A stretch of DNA of 64,000 nucleotides from Verrucomicrobiaceae bacterium (GTDB lineage: Bacteria > Verrucomicrobiota > Verrucomicrobiia > Verrucomicrobiales > Verrucomicrobiaceae). The stretch spans positions 372,001 through 436,000 of the forward strand of contig JACKQF010000003.1 in the NCBI GenBank assembly GCA_024232965.1. Reading direction: 5' to 3'. Within the stretch, counting starts at the first letter, position 1. Each line of letters begins with the position of its first letter. Made by a program: the position numbers and the translations under genes. Shown one piece after another: positions 8,578 through 17,265 of this stretch. The notes beneath the pieces were generated by a model. That model did not search any database and was not told where the DNA came from. It saw only the letters and a list, made by a program, of their open reading frames with translations.

Positions 8578-9894
8578 TTAGGGGCGCTCGCTGAGGATGC
8601 CCCGACCGATCCCACGATACTGGAAGCCAAAGTTGGCTGCGGCGACAGGGTCAATGAGGTTGCGACCATCAAAGATCAGCGGTGTGCGCATCACGTCGCG
8701 GAGCGCGGCGAGATCAACGGCAGCAAATTCTGGCCACTCGGTCGCGATGATGAGCGCTTCGGCACCAGTGGCTGCCTCCAGAGCACTGTCGGCGAAACGG
8801 ATCTTGCTCGCGATCGGCAGTTGCTTGGCCTTTTCCATTCCTTTGGGATCAAAGGCCAGAACGTCGGCACCTTCTTCGGCGAGTTGCTCGACGAGGCTAA
8901 TGGCGACTGAGGAGCGGACGTCGTCGGTGTTGGGCTTGAAGCTCAGACCCCAGACCGCCAGTTTTTTCTCCTTCAGGACCCAGAGTGCCTCGCGGATCAG
9001 GGCGACGAAGCGGTCAATCTGGCGCTGGTTGATCGATTGCACCTCTTTGAGGAGGTTGAAGGGAACGCCGAGTTGCTCGCTGATAGCGATGAAGGCCGCG
9101 ATGTCCTTGGGGAAACAAGAACCGCCGTAGCCGAGACCCGCGCTGAGGAAGGAGCGCCCAATGCGTTTATCCATGCCGATGCCGTCAGCGACCTTTTGCA
9201 CGTCGGCTCCTGTGGCTTCGCAGATTTCGGAGATGGCGTTGATGTAGGAGATCTTGAGCGCCAGGAAGCTATTGGCCGCGTGCTTGATGAGCTCCGCACT
9301 GTTGATGTCAGTGACAAGAACGGGGGCGACAAAGGGCTCGTAGGCCTTTTGCATGATGGCGAGAGCTCGGTCGCTATTGCCGCCGATGACGATGCGGTCT
9401 GGCTTCATAAGGTCTTCCACAGCGCTGCCTTCGCGCAGGAACTCAGGATTGCTGACGACGTCAAATTCCACGCCAGGTTTCGCATAGCGACGAATCGTCT
9501 GAGTGACGCGTTCGCCCGTCTTAACAGGGACGGTGCTTTTATCAACGATGACGCGGTAGCTATCCAGGTATTGGGCAATCTCACGCGCGACTTTTTCGAT
9601 GAAGCTCAGGTCCACGCTGCCGTCGGGCTGGGGGGGGGTCGGGACCGCGATGAAAAGCACCTCTCCATGATTGACACCTTCTTCGGTGCTGGTGGTGAAG
9701 CTCAGGCGGCGAGAGGCGACGTTCTTTTTGACCAGGGACTCCAGCCCGGGCTCGTAGATGGGGATCTGGCCGGCAATGAGGCTCTCCACTTTCCGTGCGT
9801 CATTGTCCACACAAACGACGTGATGGCCGACTTCGGCAAAACAAGCACCGGTCGTGAGGCCGACATATCCAGATCCAATAATCGTGATTTTCAT
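8578..9894 (-). CDS. ugd: UDP-glucose 6-dehydrogenase
   Basis: It oxidises UDP-glucose to UDP-glucuronate with two NAD+, supplying polysaccharide synthesis. The 438-residue length is typical. The N-terminal Rossmann loop is MKITIIGSGYVGLTTGACF. The catalytic-cysteine motif GLGYGGSCFPKDIAAF is near residues 253-268, and the C-terminal UDP-binding half includes WGLSFKPNTDDVRSS. UDP-N-acetylmannosamine dehydrogenases share the fold, but the motif set fits UDP-glucose dehydrogenase better. It is the first gene of the long minus-strand run and is preceded by a 580-base gap in which its promoter should lie. No glycosyltransferases are nearby. Confidence 0.94.
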   Translation of the reverse strand: MKITIIGSGYVGLTTGACFAEVGHHVVCVDNDARKVESLIAGQIPIYEPGLESLVKKNVASRRLSFTTSTEEGVNHGEVLFIAVPTPPQPDGSVDLSFIEKVAREIAQYLDSYRVIVDKSTVPVKTGERVTQTIRRYAKPGVEFDVVSNPEFLREGSAVEDLMKPDRIVIGGNSDRALAIMQKAYEPFVAPVLVTDINSAELIKHAANSFLALKISYINAISEICEATGADVQKVADGIGMDKRIGRSFLSAGLGYGGSCFPKDIAAFIAISEQLGVPFNLLKEVQSINQRQIDRFVALIREALWVLKEKKLAVWGLSFKPNTDDVRSSVAISLVEQLAEEGADVLAFDPKGMEKAKQLPIASKIRFADSALEAATGAEALIIATEWPEFAAVDLAALRDVMRTPLIFDGRNLIDPVAAANFGFQYRGIGRGILSERP

Positions 9895-10474
9895 GCAGTG
9901 AGGGGTAAGGCTTCAGGCGCAATGAGAAACGCTAGAAGACAGGTTTTGGGGGTGCGGACCCTAAACCAAAAGGGCGGGGTGCTCAAACGGCAAGGGGCGT
10001 TTTTTCCGAGAATGACTGTCGTTGGGGCTGGAAGGGCCAGCCATCCGGTTGAGCGCAACTACATTGGGGCTGATTGCTATTCAATGAACACTGCTCTCGG
10101 AATTAGCCGTTTCAATTCCTCTTCAATCGCATTCTTATTTTGTGCATCGAGGGGGTAAGGAGTTTTGGGCACTGCACGGTGTTGTCAGATACCTGATAAT
10201 ACGGGGGACTCGGGACTGAGCCTCGCCAGCCGCAAATCACGCAAGGTCCCCAGTCCCTCAGCAACCGGTCGCGCATGTCCACCCAAGAAGCGCCCGCCCG
10301 TCTCTTGTCCCAGACCAAAGTGTGGTCGGTAAATGTGGAATCTTGCCACGTTGAACGTTCCGAAACGATGAATCGAAAAGTGAGATCGAGCGGCTGTGAA
10401 TCAAAGTTCTTTTGCGCTGGCGTCACGAGGTCGTTTAGAGGGGCGCTGGAGATTGCTTTGCCGAAAGCACCCCG
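9895..10474. other. 580-base gap between divergent genes
   Basis: This stretch separates ugd (minus) from a PSD1 gene (plus). I see no recognisable gene or RNA. It contains a 104-codon frame on the minus strand (10112-10426) with one CVICGW pair of cysteines but no recognisable family. An inverted repeat TCAG-ATAC-CTGA lies near 10187-10198. GGGACT-rich segments near 10202-10220 face AGTCCC segments near 10248-10260 and could fold into a long imperfect hairpin. It probably holds the promoters of both flanking genes and perhaps a decayed gene. Confidence 0.4.
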
Positions 10475-12865
10475 TTGAAAACTGCGGCTGTGGGCTCGCG
10501 TACGCTATGGAGCGTGATTTTGTCTTGCCTGAGAACCTTCCTTTTTGCCTCCATCGCCTTTACGGTCAGCCTGTCTGCGGCTGCGCCTGATTATGTGGCG
10601 GAGATTAAGCCCTTGCTGAAAAACCAGTGTGTGAAGTGTCATGGAGCCAGCACGCAAAAAGGTGGTCTGCGACTCGACACTGCCGCTGGAGCAATCAAGG
10701 GAGGTAAGCATGGCGCTGCGGTGATGCCGGGCGACGCTGATCGCAGCCTGCTGGTTGCGTTGGTTGCTGGCACTCACGAGGAGATCTCTCGGATGCCCTA
10801 CAAGCGTGCACCGCTCGACTCGACGGAGGTGGATCTGATTCGCGCGTGGATCGCGGCGGGGGCCTTGGCGCCGGCGGATGAGGAGCCGAGCGATGACCGC
10901 CACTGGGCGTTCATTGCGCCGCAAGAGGTCAGGCTACCGCGCATCCCTGGAGTGGATCATCCGATCGATGCATTCGTGCGTCAGCGTCTGGTGGAGGAAA
11001 AGATCAGTCCGGCGTCGGAGACGGATGCGATCACGCTGATCCGTCGAGTGTTTTTGGATCTAACCGGACTGCCCCCGAGTGTGAAAGAGGTGGATGCCTT
11101 CGTCGCCGAGTACAAGGACCCCGCCCAGCGTGAGACGGTGTATCTGCGCTGGGTGAACCAGCTGCTGAAGTCTCCCCACTATGGCGAACGATGGGGACGC
11201 TGGTGGCTGGATCAGGCGCGTTATGCGGACTCGAACGGCTACAGCATCGACGCACCTCGGCAGATCTGGAAATTTCGCGACTGGGTGGTGTCGGCGCTGA
11301 ATGATGACATGCCTTTTGATCAGTTTACGATTGAGCAGATTGCGGGGGATTTGCTACCGAACGCGACGGTCGATCAAAAAGTAGCGACAGGGTTTCATCG
11401 GAACACGCAGATCAATCAGGAGGGCGGCATCGATAAGGAGCAGTTCCGTATTGATAGCGTCTTCGATCGGGTGGCAACGACGGGCTCCGTGTGGCTGGGA
11501 CTTAGCATCGGCTGTGCGCAGTGTCATGATCACAAATTTGATCCGATCAGTCAGGCTGAGTACTATCAGATTTTCGCCTTCCTCAATAACCAGGACGAGC
11601 CCACGCTGACGGTGCCGGATCCAAGCGTGAATCGCGAAGCCTTGGGTGAGGAACGCAAGATGTTGGAAGCTCAGATCACGGCCCATTGGGTCGCCAATAA
11701 GCAGGCCTTTGCGGAATGGGAGGCGGAACTCGGCACGCCATCACGGTCTCGACTGAGCAAGACCGCCTTGGCTGCTTTGAAAGTGCCGATGGCGAAGCGC
11801 AGCTTTGAGCAAAAACGGGCACTTTTTACCGCAGGCCCCGGTGCTGCCGATCAGGTTTATCGTGCGATGAATGAGCGGTTGTCAGAGATTGAAGCGGTTT
11901 TGAAAAATGGCATCACGACGTTGGTGATGAAGGAATTGCCTGAGCCGCGGAAGACGACGATTTTTGTCAAAGGCGACTTCACTCGCCCCGCCGATGAAGT
12001 GACGCCAGGAGTGCCCACAGTGCTGCACGCATTGAAGCCGCGTGGGGTAAAGCCGGATCGTCTGGATTTGGCGACTTGGTTGGTGGACAGGCAGAATCCA
12101 CTGACGGCTCGGGTACTAGTGAACCGCGTCTGGCAGCAGTATTTTGGAACGGGTCTTGTGGACACGGAAAACGACTTTGGCACCCAGGGTTCGCTGCCCT
12201 CGCACCCAGATTTGCTCGATTGGATGGCACGCGAGTTCATGGGGCGCGGTTGGAGCTTGAAGTCGCTGCATCGACTCATCGTGACCTCGGCCACGTATCG
12301 GCAGAGTTCCAAGGCACGGCCAGATCTTCAGGTCAAAGACCCGACGAATCGGCTGCTGGCAAGGCAAGGGCGGCTGCGGTTGGATGCGGAGGTGGTGCGC
12401 GATGTTTCGCTGGCTGCGAGTGGTCTTTTGAATCCCAAAGTCGGTGGTGCCCCGGTCTATCCACCGATCCCAGACGGCGTGATGTCGCTGGGGCAGGTGC
12501 GGCGTGAGTGGAAGGTGAGCCCAGGAGCAGACAAGTATCGGCGTGGTCTCTACACCTTTGTCTATCGGGCGACGCCACCGCCATCCATGAGCGTTTTTGA
12601 TGCTCCTGATGGATTCGCGGCATGTACCCGGCGCATCCGCAGCAACACCCCCCTCCAGGCGCTGACACTGTTGAATGATGCCGCGCAGGTGGAGTTCGCA
12701 AAGGCGCTGACGAATTTGATCGAGAAGGAAGGCCTTGTCGCTGCGTTTCGCCGAGTTGTGGCGCGGGCACCGTCCGAGGAGGAACAGCGCTTACTGGCAC
12801 CGCTGGATGCTTTCAGTGCTGCGCGGGTCATGTTGAATCTGGACGAGACAATTACACGCGAGTAG
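10475..12865 (+). CDS. PSD1/DUF1549/DUF1553 cytochrome-type secreted protein
   Basis: A signal peptide precedes a planctomycete cytochrome C (PSD1) domain with the heme motif CVKCH (about residue 51). Then come DUF1549 (LDLTGLPPSVKEVDAFV) with a second heme-like motif CAQCHDHKFDP, and DUF1553 (NPLTARVLVNRVWQQYFGTG). At 796 residues it is shorter than many relatives. Starts at TTG 10475, GTG 10490 or GTG 10514 all keep the signal peptide; I list the longest. The family occurs beside DUF1501 proteins and is thought to act in the periplasm on unknown substrates. No DUF1501 gene is adjacent here; the nearest unpaired one is at 21292-22728. Confidence 0.88.
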   Translation: MKTAAVGSRTLWSVILSCLRTFLFASIAFTVSLSAAAPDYVAEIKPLLKNQCVKCHGASTQKGGLRLDTAAGAIKGGKHGAAVMPGDADRSLLVALVAGTHEEISRMPYKRAPLDSTEVDLIRAWIAAGALAPADEEPSDDRHWAFIAPQEVRLPRIPGVDHPIDAFVRQRLVEEKISPASETDAITLIRRVFLDLTGLPPSVKEVDAFVAEYKDPAQRETVYLRWVNQLLKSPHYGERWGRWWLDQARYADSNGYSIDAPRQIWKFRDWVVSALNDDMPFDQFTIEQIAGDLLPNATVDQKVATGFHRNTQINQEGGIDKEQFRIDSVFDRVATTGSVWLGLSIGCAQCHDHKFDPISQAEYYQIFAFLNNQDEPTLTVPDPSVNREALGEERKMLEAQITAHWVANKQAFAEWEAELGTPSRSRLSKTALAALKVPMAKRSFEQKRALFTAGPGAADQVYRAMNERLSEIEAVLKNGITTLVMKELPEPRKTTIFVKGDFTRPADEVTPGVPTVLHALKPRGVKPDRLDLATWLVDRQNPLTARVLVNRVWQQYFGTGLVDTENDFGTQGSLPSHPDLLDWMAREFMGRGWSLKSLHRLIVTSATYRQSSKARPDLQVKDPTNRLLARQGRLRLDAEVVRDVSLAASGLLNPKVGGAPVYPPIPDGVMSLGQVRREWKVSPGADKYRRGLYTFVYRATPPPSMSVFDAPDGFAACTRRIRSNTPLQALTLLNDAAQVEFAKALTNLIEKEGLVAAFRRVVARAPSEEEQRLLAPLDAFSAARVMLNLDETITRE

Positions 12866-12876
12866 TCTGGCCTTTC

Positions 12877-13776
12877 ATGGCGAAGAAGAAGTCCGCAAAA
12901 AAGAAGAAGCCAGAGTCGTCGCTGCTCGGCCTGAGCAATCCGCAGCTGCAGTCCGTGAGTCGTGGTCATGTGCCGACGGTGTCTGTGCTAGGGCCCGAGG
13001 AACGGACAAAGGTCATCGAGCGGCTGAAGGCGGGCGTGACCCAACAGGTGATCGCCAATGATTATGGGGTGACGCGCCAATACATTTCCCTGGTCTGGAA
13101 GCGCTACCAGGCAGCGGGACTTGATGCTGTCTCTGGGCATGCGAAGCGTGGCAGGCCCAAGGAGCAGCCCCTCACTGTGGCTGAGCAAAACATCCTGCGC
13201 CCGATTTGGCAGAACAAAAAACCTGCTGACTTTGGGCTGGAGCCTGGAGAGATCTGGACGCTGAATTCGGCCAAGGAAGTAGCCAAACGGCACATCGGTC
13301 GGACGCCTGTGGCTCGGGAGGTGGCGATGCTGTTGAAGCGCTGGAAGATCCCCCTCCGCCGCGTTTTCGCGCAGGCCACGAATCATGCGGATAACCCCTG
13401 GGATCGGGAGATCGATGTGCGGGCAATCGATCCGGAGTTGCGCAAAGACAAGACCTTCATCGCTTATTTGAAATCGCCAGAGGCAGCAGCCCTCCGCGAG
13501 CGGGAGAAGAAGATGTATGAGGAGTTGGTGGCGAAGGGGAAATTGGTGCCGAAGGCAAAGATAGGGAGACCGAAAAAGGTTCAGGAAACTGAGGAAGCTC
13601 CCGGAGAGGGGGATGAGATGGACGATTTTGACATGGACCTGGATCGTTTGGACCTGAGCAAGCTGCGTCAGCTCGTACCACGTCGCCCTGATCCGCGCTT
13701 TACCCACGGCATCCGGACGGGGAAACATGGGGCCGCGTTTCAGCCTCCGAAGAAAAAGAAGCGCAAGAAAAGGTAG
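12877..13776 (+). CDS. Helix-turn-helix protein, IS630-type DNA-binding domain
   Basis: The protein has 299 residues. After a Lys-rich start (MAKKKSAKKKKPESS), residues 45-95 form a helix-turn-helix (VTQQVIANDYGVTRQYISLV) followed by a GRPKEQP hinge. A winged-helix region (about 95-165) ends in RWKIPLRRVF. This order is known from the N-terminal part of IS630/Tc1-type transposases, but no DDE catalytic domain follows. Instead there is an acidic stretch (EEAPGEGDEMDDFDMDLD) and a basic tail. It starts 11 bases after the PSD1 gene, so the two may be co-transcribed. A domesticated transposase fragment acting as a regulator or nucoid-binding protein is possible. The family name is uncertain. Confidence 0.7.
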   Translation: MAKKKSAKKKKPESSLLGLSNPQLQSVSRGHVPTVSVLGPEERTKVIERLKAGVTQQVIANDYGVTRQYISLVWKRYQAAGLDAVSGHAKRGRPKEQPLTVAEQNILRPIWQNKKPADFGLEPGEIWTLNSAKEVAKRHIGRTPVAREVAMLLKRWKIPLRRVFAQATNHADNPWDREIDVRAIDPELRKDKTFIAYLKSPEAAALREREKKMYEELVAKGKLVPKAKIGRPKKVQETEEAPGEGDEMDDFDMDLDRLDLSKLRQLVPRRPDPRFTHGIRTGKHGAAFQPPKKKKRKKR

Positions 13777-13854
13777 TCCACCGCACAACATAGCGCCGAT
13801 TCTTGACAAGGTTGGCGGGGCAGGCAGGGTTTGGCTAGTTTAAGATGCGACGCT

Positions 13855-14118
13855 ATGAATGAACAGACTTGCCGGACTCTCAGTACCATTTGCTTCCAAG
13901 CGGGGATTATCTCCATCGCCCTTTCAATCGCGGTATGGTGGATGCTGGATGACAGCAAGGATGTTGAAGCTAGGGCTCACGCAGAGCGTTTTGGCATTTT
14001 CATCGGTATCTGGGCTCCCACGCTGCTGATCCTATCGAATCGGTTTGATCGCTTCGCGGATAAGTCACGAGTCTTGCCTGGCCAACGTCCAGAATTCCAG
14101 GAGACGGACGGTAAGTAA
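13855..14118 (+). CDS. Small two-helix membrane protein
   Basis: An 87-residue protein with two hydrophobic segments, IISIALSIAVWWML (about 16-31) and FGIFIGIWAPTLLILSNRF (about 44-62), joined by a short charged loop (DDSKDVEARAHAER), with a polar C-terminus. An in-frame TTG lies 24 bases upstream, but ATG 13855 gives a sensible N-terminus. A TTGACA hexamer at 13803-13808 precedes the gene without a convincing -10 at normal spacing. I do not recognise a named family. The gene converges on obgE, with a hairpin between them. Confidence 0.65.
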   Translation: MNEQTCRTLSTICFQAGIISIALSIAVWWMLDDSKDVEARAHAERFGIFIGIWAPTLLILSNRFDRFADKSRVLPGQRPEFQETDGK

Positions 14119-14136
14119 TCGCCATGCCTGAGTCGG

Positions 14137-14154
14137 GGAATGCGTTGGCATTCC
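14137..14154. terminator. Hairpin between convergent genes
   Basis: A perfect 7-bp stem, GGAATGC and GCATTCC, closes a GTTG loop. Outer TCGG and CCGA bases can extend it past a GG bulge. It lies 18 bases after the small membrane gene and 55 bases past the obgE stop, so it could end transcription from both sides. There is no T-run on either side, so it is not a classical intrinsic terminator. Confidence 0.4.
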
Positions 14155-14209
14155 GATGCTCGGAGGGATGGAGAGCACAGGTCGGCAATCTGGCGATTTC
14201 CGTCACTTG

Positions 14210-15244
14210 CTAGTCTTCCCCGATTCCGATCTTCTCGTTCAGGTACTTCTTGAGTTTGTCCAGACCCTCGCCGGTTTCGGCGGAGATGGGGTGGATTTTC
14301 ACCCGCTTGAAGCGATCCTTCAGCGTGGGCAGGTACTCTGCTGCTTCTGGAAGATCGACCTTATTGGCGATGATGCACCAAGTGCGCTTGGCGAGTTCTG
14401 GGGAATATAGGGAGATCTCTGTGCGCAGGGTTTCGAGGTCGGCGACGGGGTCGCGACCTTCGCTGCCAGCGGTGTCCACGACAAAGAGCAGGACGCGGCA
14501 GCGCATGATGTGGCGCAGGAAGTCGTGGCCGAGCCCAACGTTTTCATGCGCGCCTTCGATGAGACCGGGAATGTCCGCCATCGTGCCACGGCGGAAGCCG
14601 CCGAAGTCAATGACGCCAACCATGGGCTTCAGCGTGGTGAAGGGATAGTTGGCGATCTTTGGTTTCGCGGCGCTGAGTTTGGAAAGGAGGGTGCTCTTGC
14701 CTGCATTCGGCAATCCGACGAGCCCGGCATCAGCAATGCTGCGCATCTCCAAATGGAAGTTTCCTTCATCACCCGGTAGGCCCGGGGTGAACTCGCGGGG
14801 AGCCTGGTGGGTGGGGGTCTTGAAGTGGTTATTGCCTTTGCCGCCCTTACCGCCTTTGCAGAGGATGAATTCGCTGCCGACTTCGGTGAGGTCGGCGATT
14901 TGCTCATAGGATTCGGTGACTTCTCCCGTTTCTTCGTCGTAATGTTCGGTGATCCTGCTGACGACCGTGCCTCCTGGTACCTTCAGGATGAGGTGCTCGC
15001 CAGATCTGCCCGAGCGCAGCCCACCTTCGCCAGGATTTCCGTTTTCTGCCAGGAGTCGGCTATTGAAGAAGAAGGTGCGCAGGCTGTCGGTGGAGTTATC
15101 CACCTTCAGGATCACGTCCCCACCGCGACCGCCGTCCCCGCCGTCTGGGCCGCCTTTGGGGCGGAATTTGCCGCGATGGAAATGCACACTGCCATCCCCG
15201 CCTTTGCCGGCGCGGCTAAATACCTTGATGTGGTCCACAAACAT
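14210..15244 (-). CDS. obgE: Obg family GTPase (CgtA/ObgE)
   Basis: Obg is an essential GTPase involved in 50S ribosome maturation and stress control. The 344-residue protein begins with the glycine-rich OBG fold (AGKGGDGSVHFHRGKF and GGPDGGDGGRGGDVIL). The G domain shows GLPNAGKSTLLSKLSAAKPK (G1), DIPGLIEGAHENVGLG (G3), NKVDL (G4) and SAETGEG (G5). There is no extra C-terminal OCT domain, as in many shorter Obg proteins. It is usually found downstream of rplU and rpmA, but neither is here; the gene stands alone, convergent with a small membrane gene and divergent from the secretion operon. Confidence 0.95.
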   Translation of the reverse strand: MFVDHIKVFSRAGKGGDGSVHFHRGKFRPKGGPDGGDGGRGGDVILKVDNSTDSLRTFFFNSRLLAENGNPGEGGLRSGRSGEHLILKVPGGTVVSRITEHYDEETGEVTESYEQIADLTEVGSEFILCKGGKGGKGNNHFKTPTHQAPREFTPGLPGDEGNFHLEMRSIADAGLVGLPNAGKSTLLSKLSAAKPKIANYPFTTLKPMVGVIDFGGFRRGTMADIPGLIEGAHENVGLGHDFLRHIMRCRVLLFVVDTAGSEGRDPVADLETLRTEISLYSPELAKRTWCIIANKVDLPEAAEYLPTLKDRFKRVKIHPISAETGEGLDKLKKYLNEKIGIGED

Positions 15245-15417
15245 TAGCCCTAATCTGAAGCAGAGAATGGATGCTGACGCAAGGGATCGTATTGGAATGA
15301 TCGGGGGGGAAATCGGCTTTCAACGTTTTGTCCCGCGCTGCTGTCAATGCTCCCATGGCTTGTGCGCTTCAGCTTAAAGGTTACCATTCCGTCACACGAG
15401 TGAGCATTTTACTGGGG

Positions 15418-15446
15418 TTGCATAGTCTGGAAGAGGCTGATAGAAT
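15418..15446 (+). promoter_or_regulatory. Candidate promoter of the secretion operon
   Basis: TTGCAT (15418-15423) and TAGAAT (15441-15446) are separated by 17 bases and lie 50 bases before the ATG at 15497. The -10 matches 5 of 6 consensus bases. The same TTGCAT hexamer recurs in the candidate marR promoter. The match is by eye. Confidence 0.4.
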
Positions 15447-15496
15447 GTTTTTTCAGTACTCCATTTTTAGCCTCTGTCTGATGGACGGGCTTTTGC

Positions 15497-16744
15497 ATGA
15501 AAACCACCGATGACTTGATGCTTGTGCCCGGTTCGTCCGGCTACGAAGCGTGGCGCACCCGCTCTCGCGGTGGCGAGGCGACGCCTGATCCGGATTCTCG
15601 GACCCGCCGTGCCCCGGGGTGGATCGCCCTGCCGACCAAGTCGGTGGTTTGCGTGCCAATGATGCTGCAGGGGGCAGATGCCACCCGGCGTGAGGCCTCG
15701 GCACGATTGGAACTTGAAGCCGCAGGTTTGGCTTCGGAAGCGACGAGCGCCCATCATGTGGAGTTCCTTCCAGTCGGAACCGCTGCCGCTGGTCGCGAGC
15801 AGCAGGTGTTGGCGGTGGTCCAGTCGGGGCCAGTGCCGAATGATGTGCTGGCCAACGGCATCGACTCCCAGTATGCGCCGTCTGTCTTGTTTCATTCCCG
15901 GCAGGCCGGTGTGGCACAGTTGTGGCGAGAGCAGGACGGCTGGGTGCTGACGATTCCCAACGAGGACGGAGCTCTAGTTTACTGCCAAGCGATCAGCGCG
16001 AAGCATTTGGACGACGACGCTGGGGCAGAGATTCGTTGCATCTTGGCGGCGTTAGAGGTTGGCGGAATGTTGCCGCGTCTCGATCGGTTGGCCGTAGCTT
16101 TCCCAGAGGGAATGGAGCGTCAAATCGATACGCAGTTTGTGGATGCGGTGGAAATGCCCGTGGAAGCAGTTGGGATGGATGTGCCCATCGCTCCACTTGC
16201 CAACACGAGGCTGGTGCCAGATGAGATCGTGCAGCAGCGACTGGATCGCACGCAGCGCCGGATGACGGCGATGGCGGTGGCGGGGATGGTTTTAGTTCTG
16301 GTAGCAGCTCTAGGTGCCTTTGGCGGACGTCTGTACATGAGACAGCAGCACGTGATTTCTGAAAATCAGCGACTGGACGCGCTGGAGCCTGAGTTGGCCG
16401 CGATCCGCGATGCGCGGCAGAGCTGGACCGATCTGGAAGGCGCGCTGCGGCGGGACCTCTATCCGGTCGAATTGTATCACCAATTGATGCTCATCCTGCC
16501 GCCGGAGGATATTCGGATCACCAAGTTCGAGGCGCGCGAAGACGCGGTTTCATTTTCAGGCGAGGCGACATCTCTTGGGAAGGCGATCGATTTTCGCGGT
16601 ACTTTGGTGAATCATCCTGGATTCAAGAACTGGAATTTTGACGAGGGCTTTCCGCAGCCGATCAACGACCCAAATAAGGGCACTGCAACGTTCACTGCCG
16701 AGGGGCGCAGACTGGACTTCGTCTCGACCGAAACCAAACCATGA
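15497..16744 (+). CDS. PilM/PilN- or GspL-like membrane assembly protein
   Basis: This 415-residue protein has a soluble N-terminal region (1-250) of the size expected for an actin-like PilM/GspL domain, though without motifs I can match. One transmembrane helix follows (about 256-280, VAGMVLVLVAALGAFGGRLY), then a coiled stretch and a PilN/GspL-like ferredoxin-type periplasmic domain (LYHQLMLILPPEDIRITKFE). Its stop overlaps the next ATG by four bases. Such proteins form the inner-membrane platform of type IV pili and type II secretion systems. No GspE or GspF gene is in this operon. The layout resembles the Akkermansia Amuc_1098-1101 locus. The assignment comes from topology and context. 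Confidence 0.72.
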   Translation: MKTTDDLMLVPGSSGYEAWRTRSRGGEATPDPDSRTRRAPGWIALPTKSVVCVPMMLQGADATRREASARLELEAAGLASEATSAHHVEFLPVGTAAAGREQQVLAVVQSGPVPNDVLANGIDSQYAPSVLFHSRQAGVAQLWREQDGWVLTIPNEDGALVYCQAISAKHLDDDAGAEIRCILAALEVGGMLPRLDRLAVAFPEGMERQIDTQFVDAVEMPVEAVGMDVPIAPLANTRLVPDEIVQQRLDRTQRRMTAMAVAGMVLVLVAALGAFGGRLYMRQQHVISENQRLDALEPELAAIRDARQSWTDLEGALRRDLYPVELYHQLMLILPPEDIRITKFEAREDAVSFSGEATSLGKAIDFRGTLVNHPGFKNWNFDEGFPQPINDPNKGTATFTAEGRRLDFVSTETKP

Positions 16745-17265
16745 CCAAACGCGAACAGAATCTGGCTGGCATGATGCTGATTCTCCTGATCGGTGGGGGA
16801 ACGTTCTTGGGCTTTACGAAGCTCAAGAAGTGGAAGCAGTTTATCGATGAGGAGGAGCAGATCGTCGAAATGCGCGAGACGGAGGCCTCCGCATTGTTGG
16901 CAGAGCGGGAGATGTGGACGCAGCGATCGAAGTGGTTGGCTGACAAGCAGCCGGTCTTTACGGATCGAGCTTCTGGCGAGAAGGAATTTTTGGAACTGAT
17001 CACGTCGTCCGCCAAGGCCCAGAACATCGACTTGCGGCAGAACCAACCGACGGCACCAATTGACCTTGGCGGAATGAAGGCCGCCACGATGCAGGTGCAA
17101 GCCCACGCGGACCCAGGGGCACTGGGGCGCTGGCTTTACGAATTGCAGCAGCCTCAGACATTCATCAAGATCCCAGCCTTGGCTATTGAGCCTGACGAGG
17201 ACGAAAATGGCAAAGTGAACGCCAGCTTAAACATTGAAAAATGGTATCGAGTCAATCCATCCTAG
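16741..17265 (+). CDS. PilO/GspM-like inner-membrane protein
   Basis: This 174-residue protein has an N-terminal helix (LAGMMLILLIGGGTFLGFTK, about 8-27), a coiled coil (about 28-70) and a compact periplasmic domain ending in ASLNIEKWYRV. That is the PilO/GspM layout. It overlaps the gene before by four bases and the one after by 25, so translation is probably coupled. PilO-type proteins pair with PilN and link the inner-membrane platform to the secretin through PilP. Akkermansia Amuc_1100 occupies an equivalent place in its locus, but this protein is shorter and I cannot show homology by eye. Confidence 0.68.
   Translation: MTKREQNLAGMMLILLIGGGTFLGFTKLKKWKQFIDEEEQIVEMRETEASALLAEREMWTQRSKWLADKQPVFTDRASGEKEFLELITSSAKAQNIDLRQNQPTAPIDLGGMKAATMQVQAHADPGALGRWLYELQQPQTFIKIPALAIEPDEDENGKVNASLNIEKWYRVNPS

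Noticed and set aside
9037..10158. A 373-codon open frame on the plus strand
   Set aside because: It is antisense to ugd, whose catalytic and cofactor motifs are clear on the other strand.
13803..13846. TTGACA with TAAGAT as a promoter for the small membrane gene
   Set aside because: The hexamers are 32 bases apart, too far for a sigma-70-type promoter.
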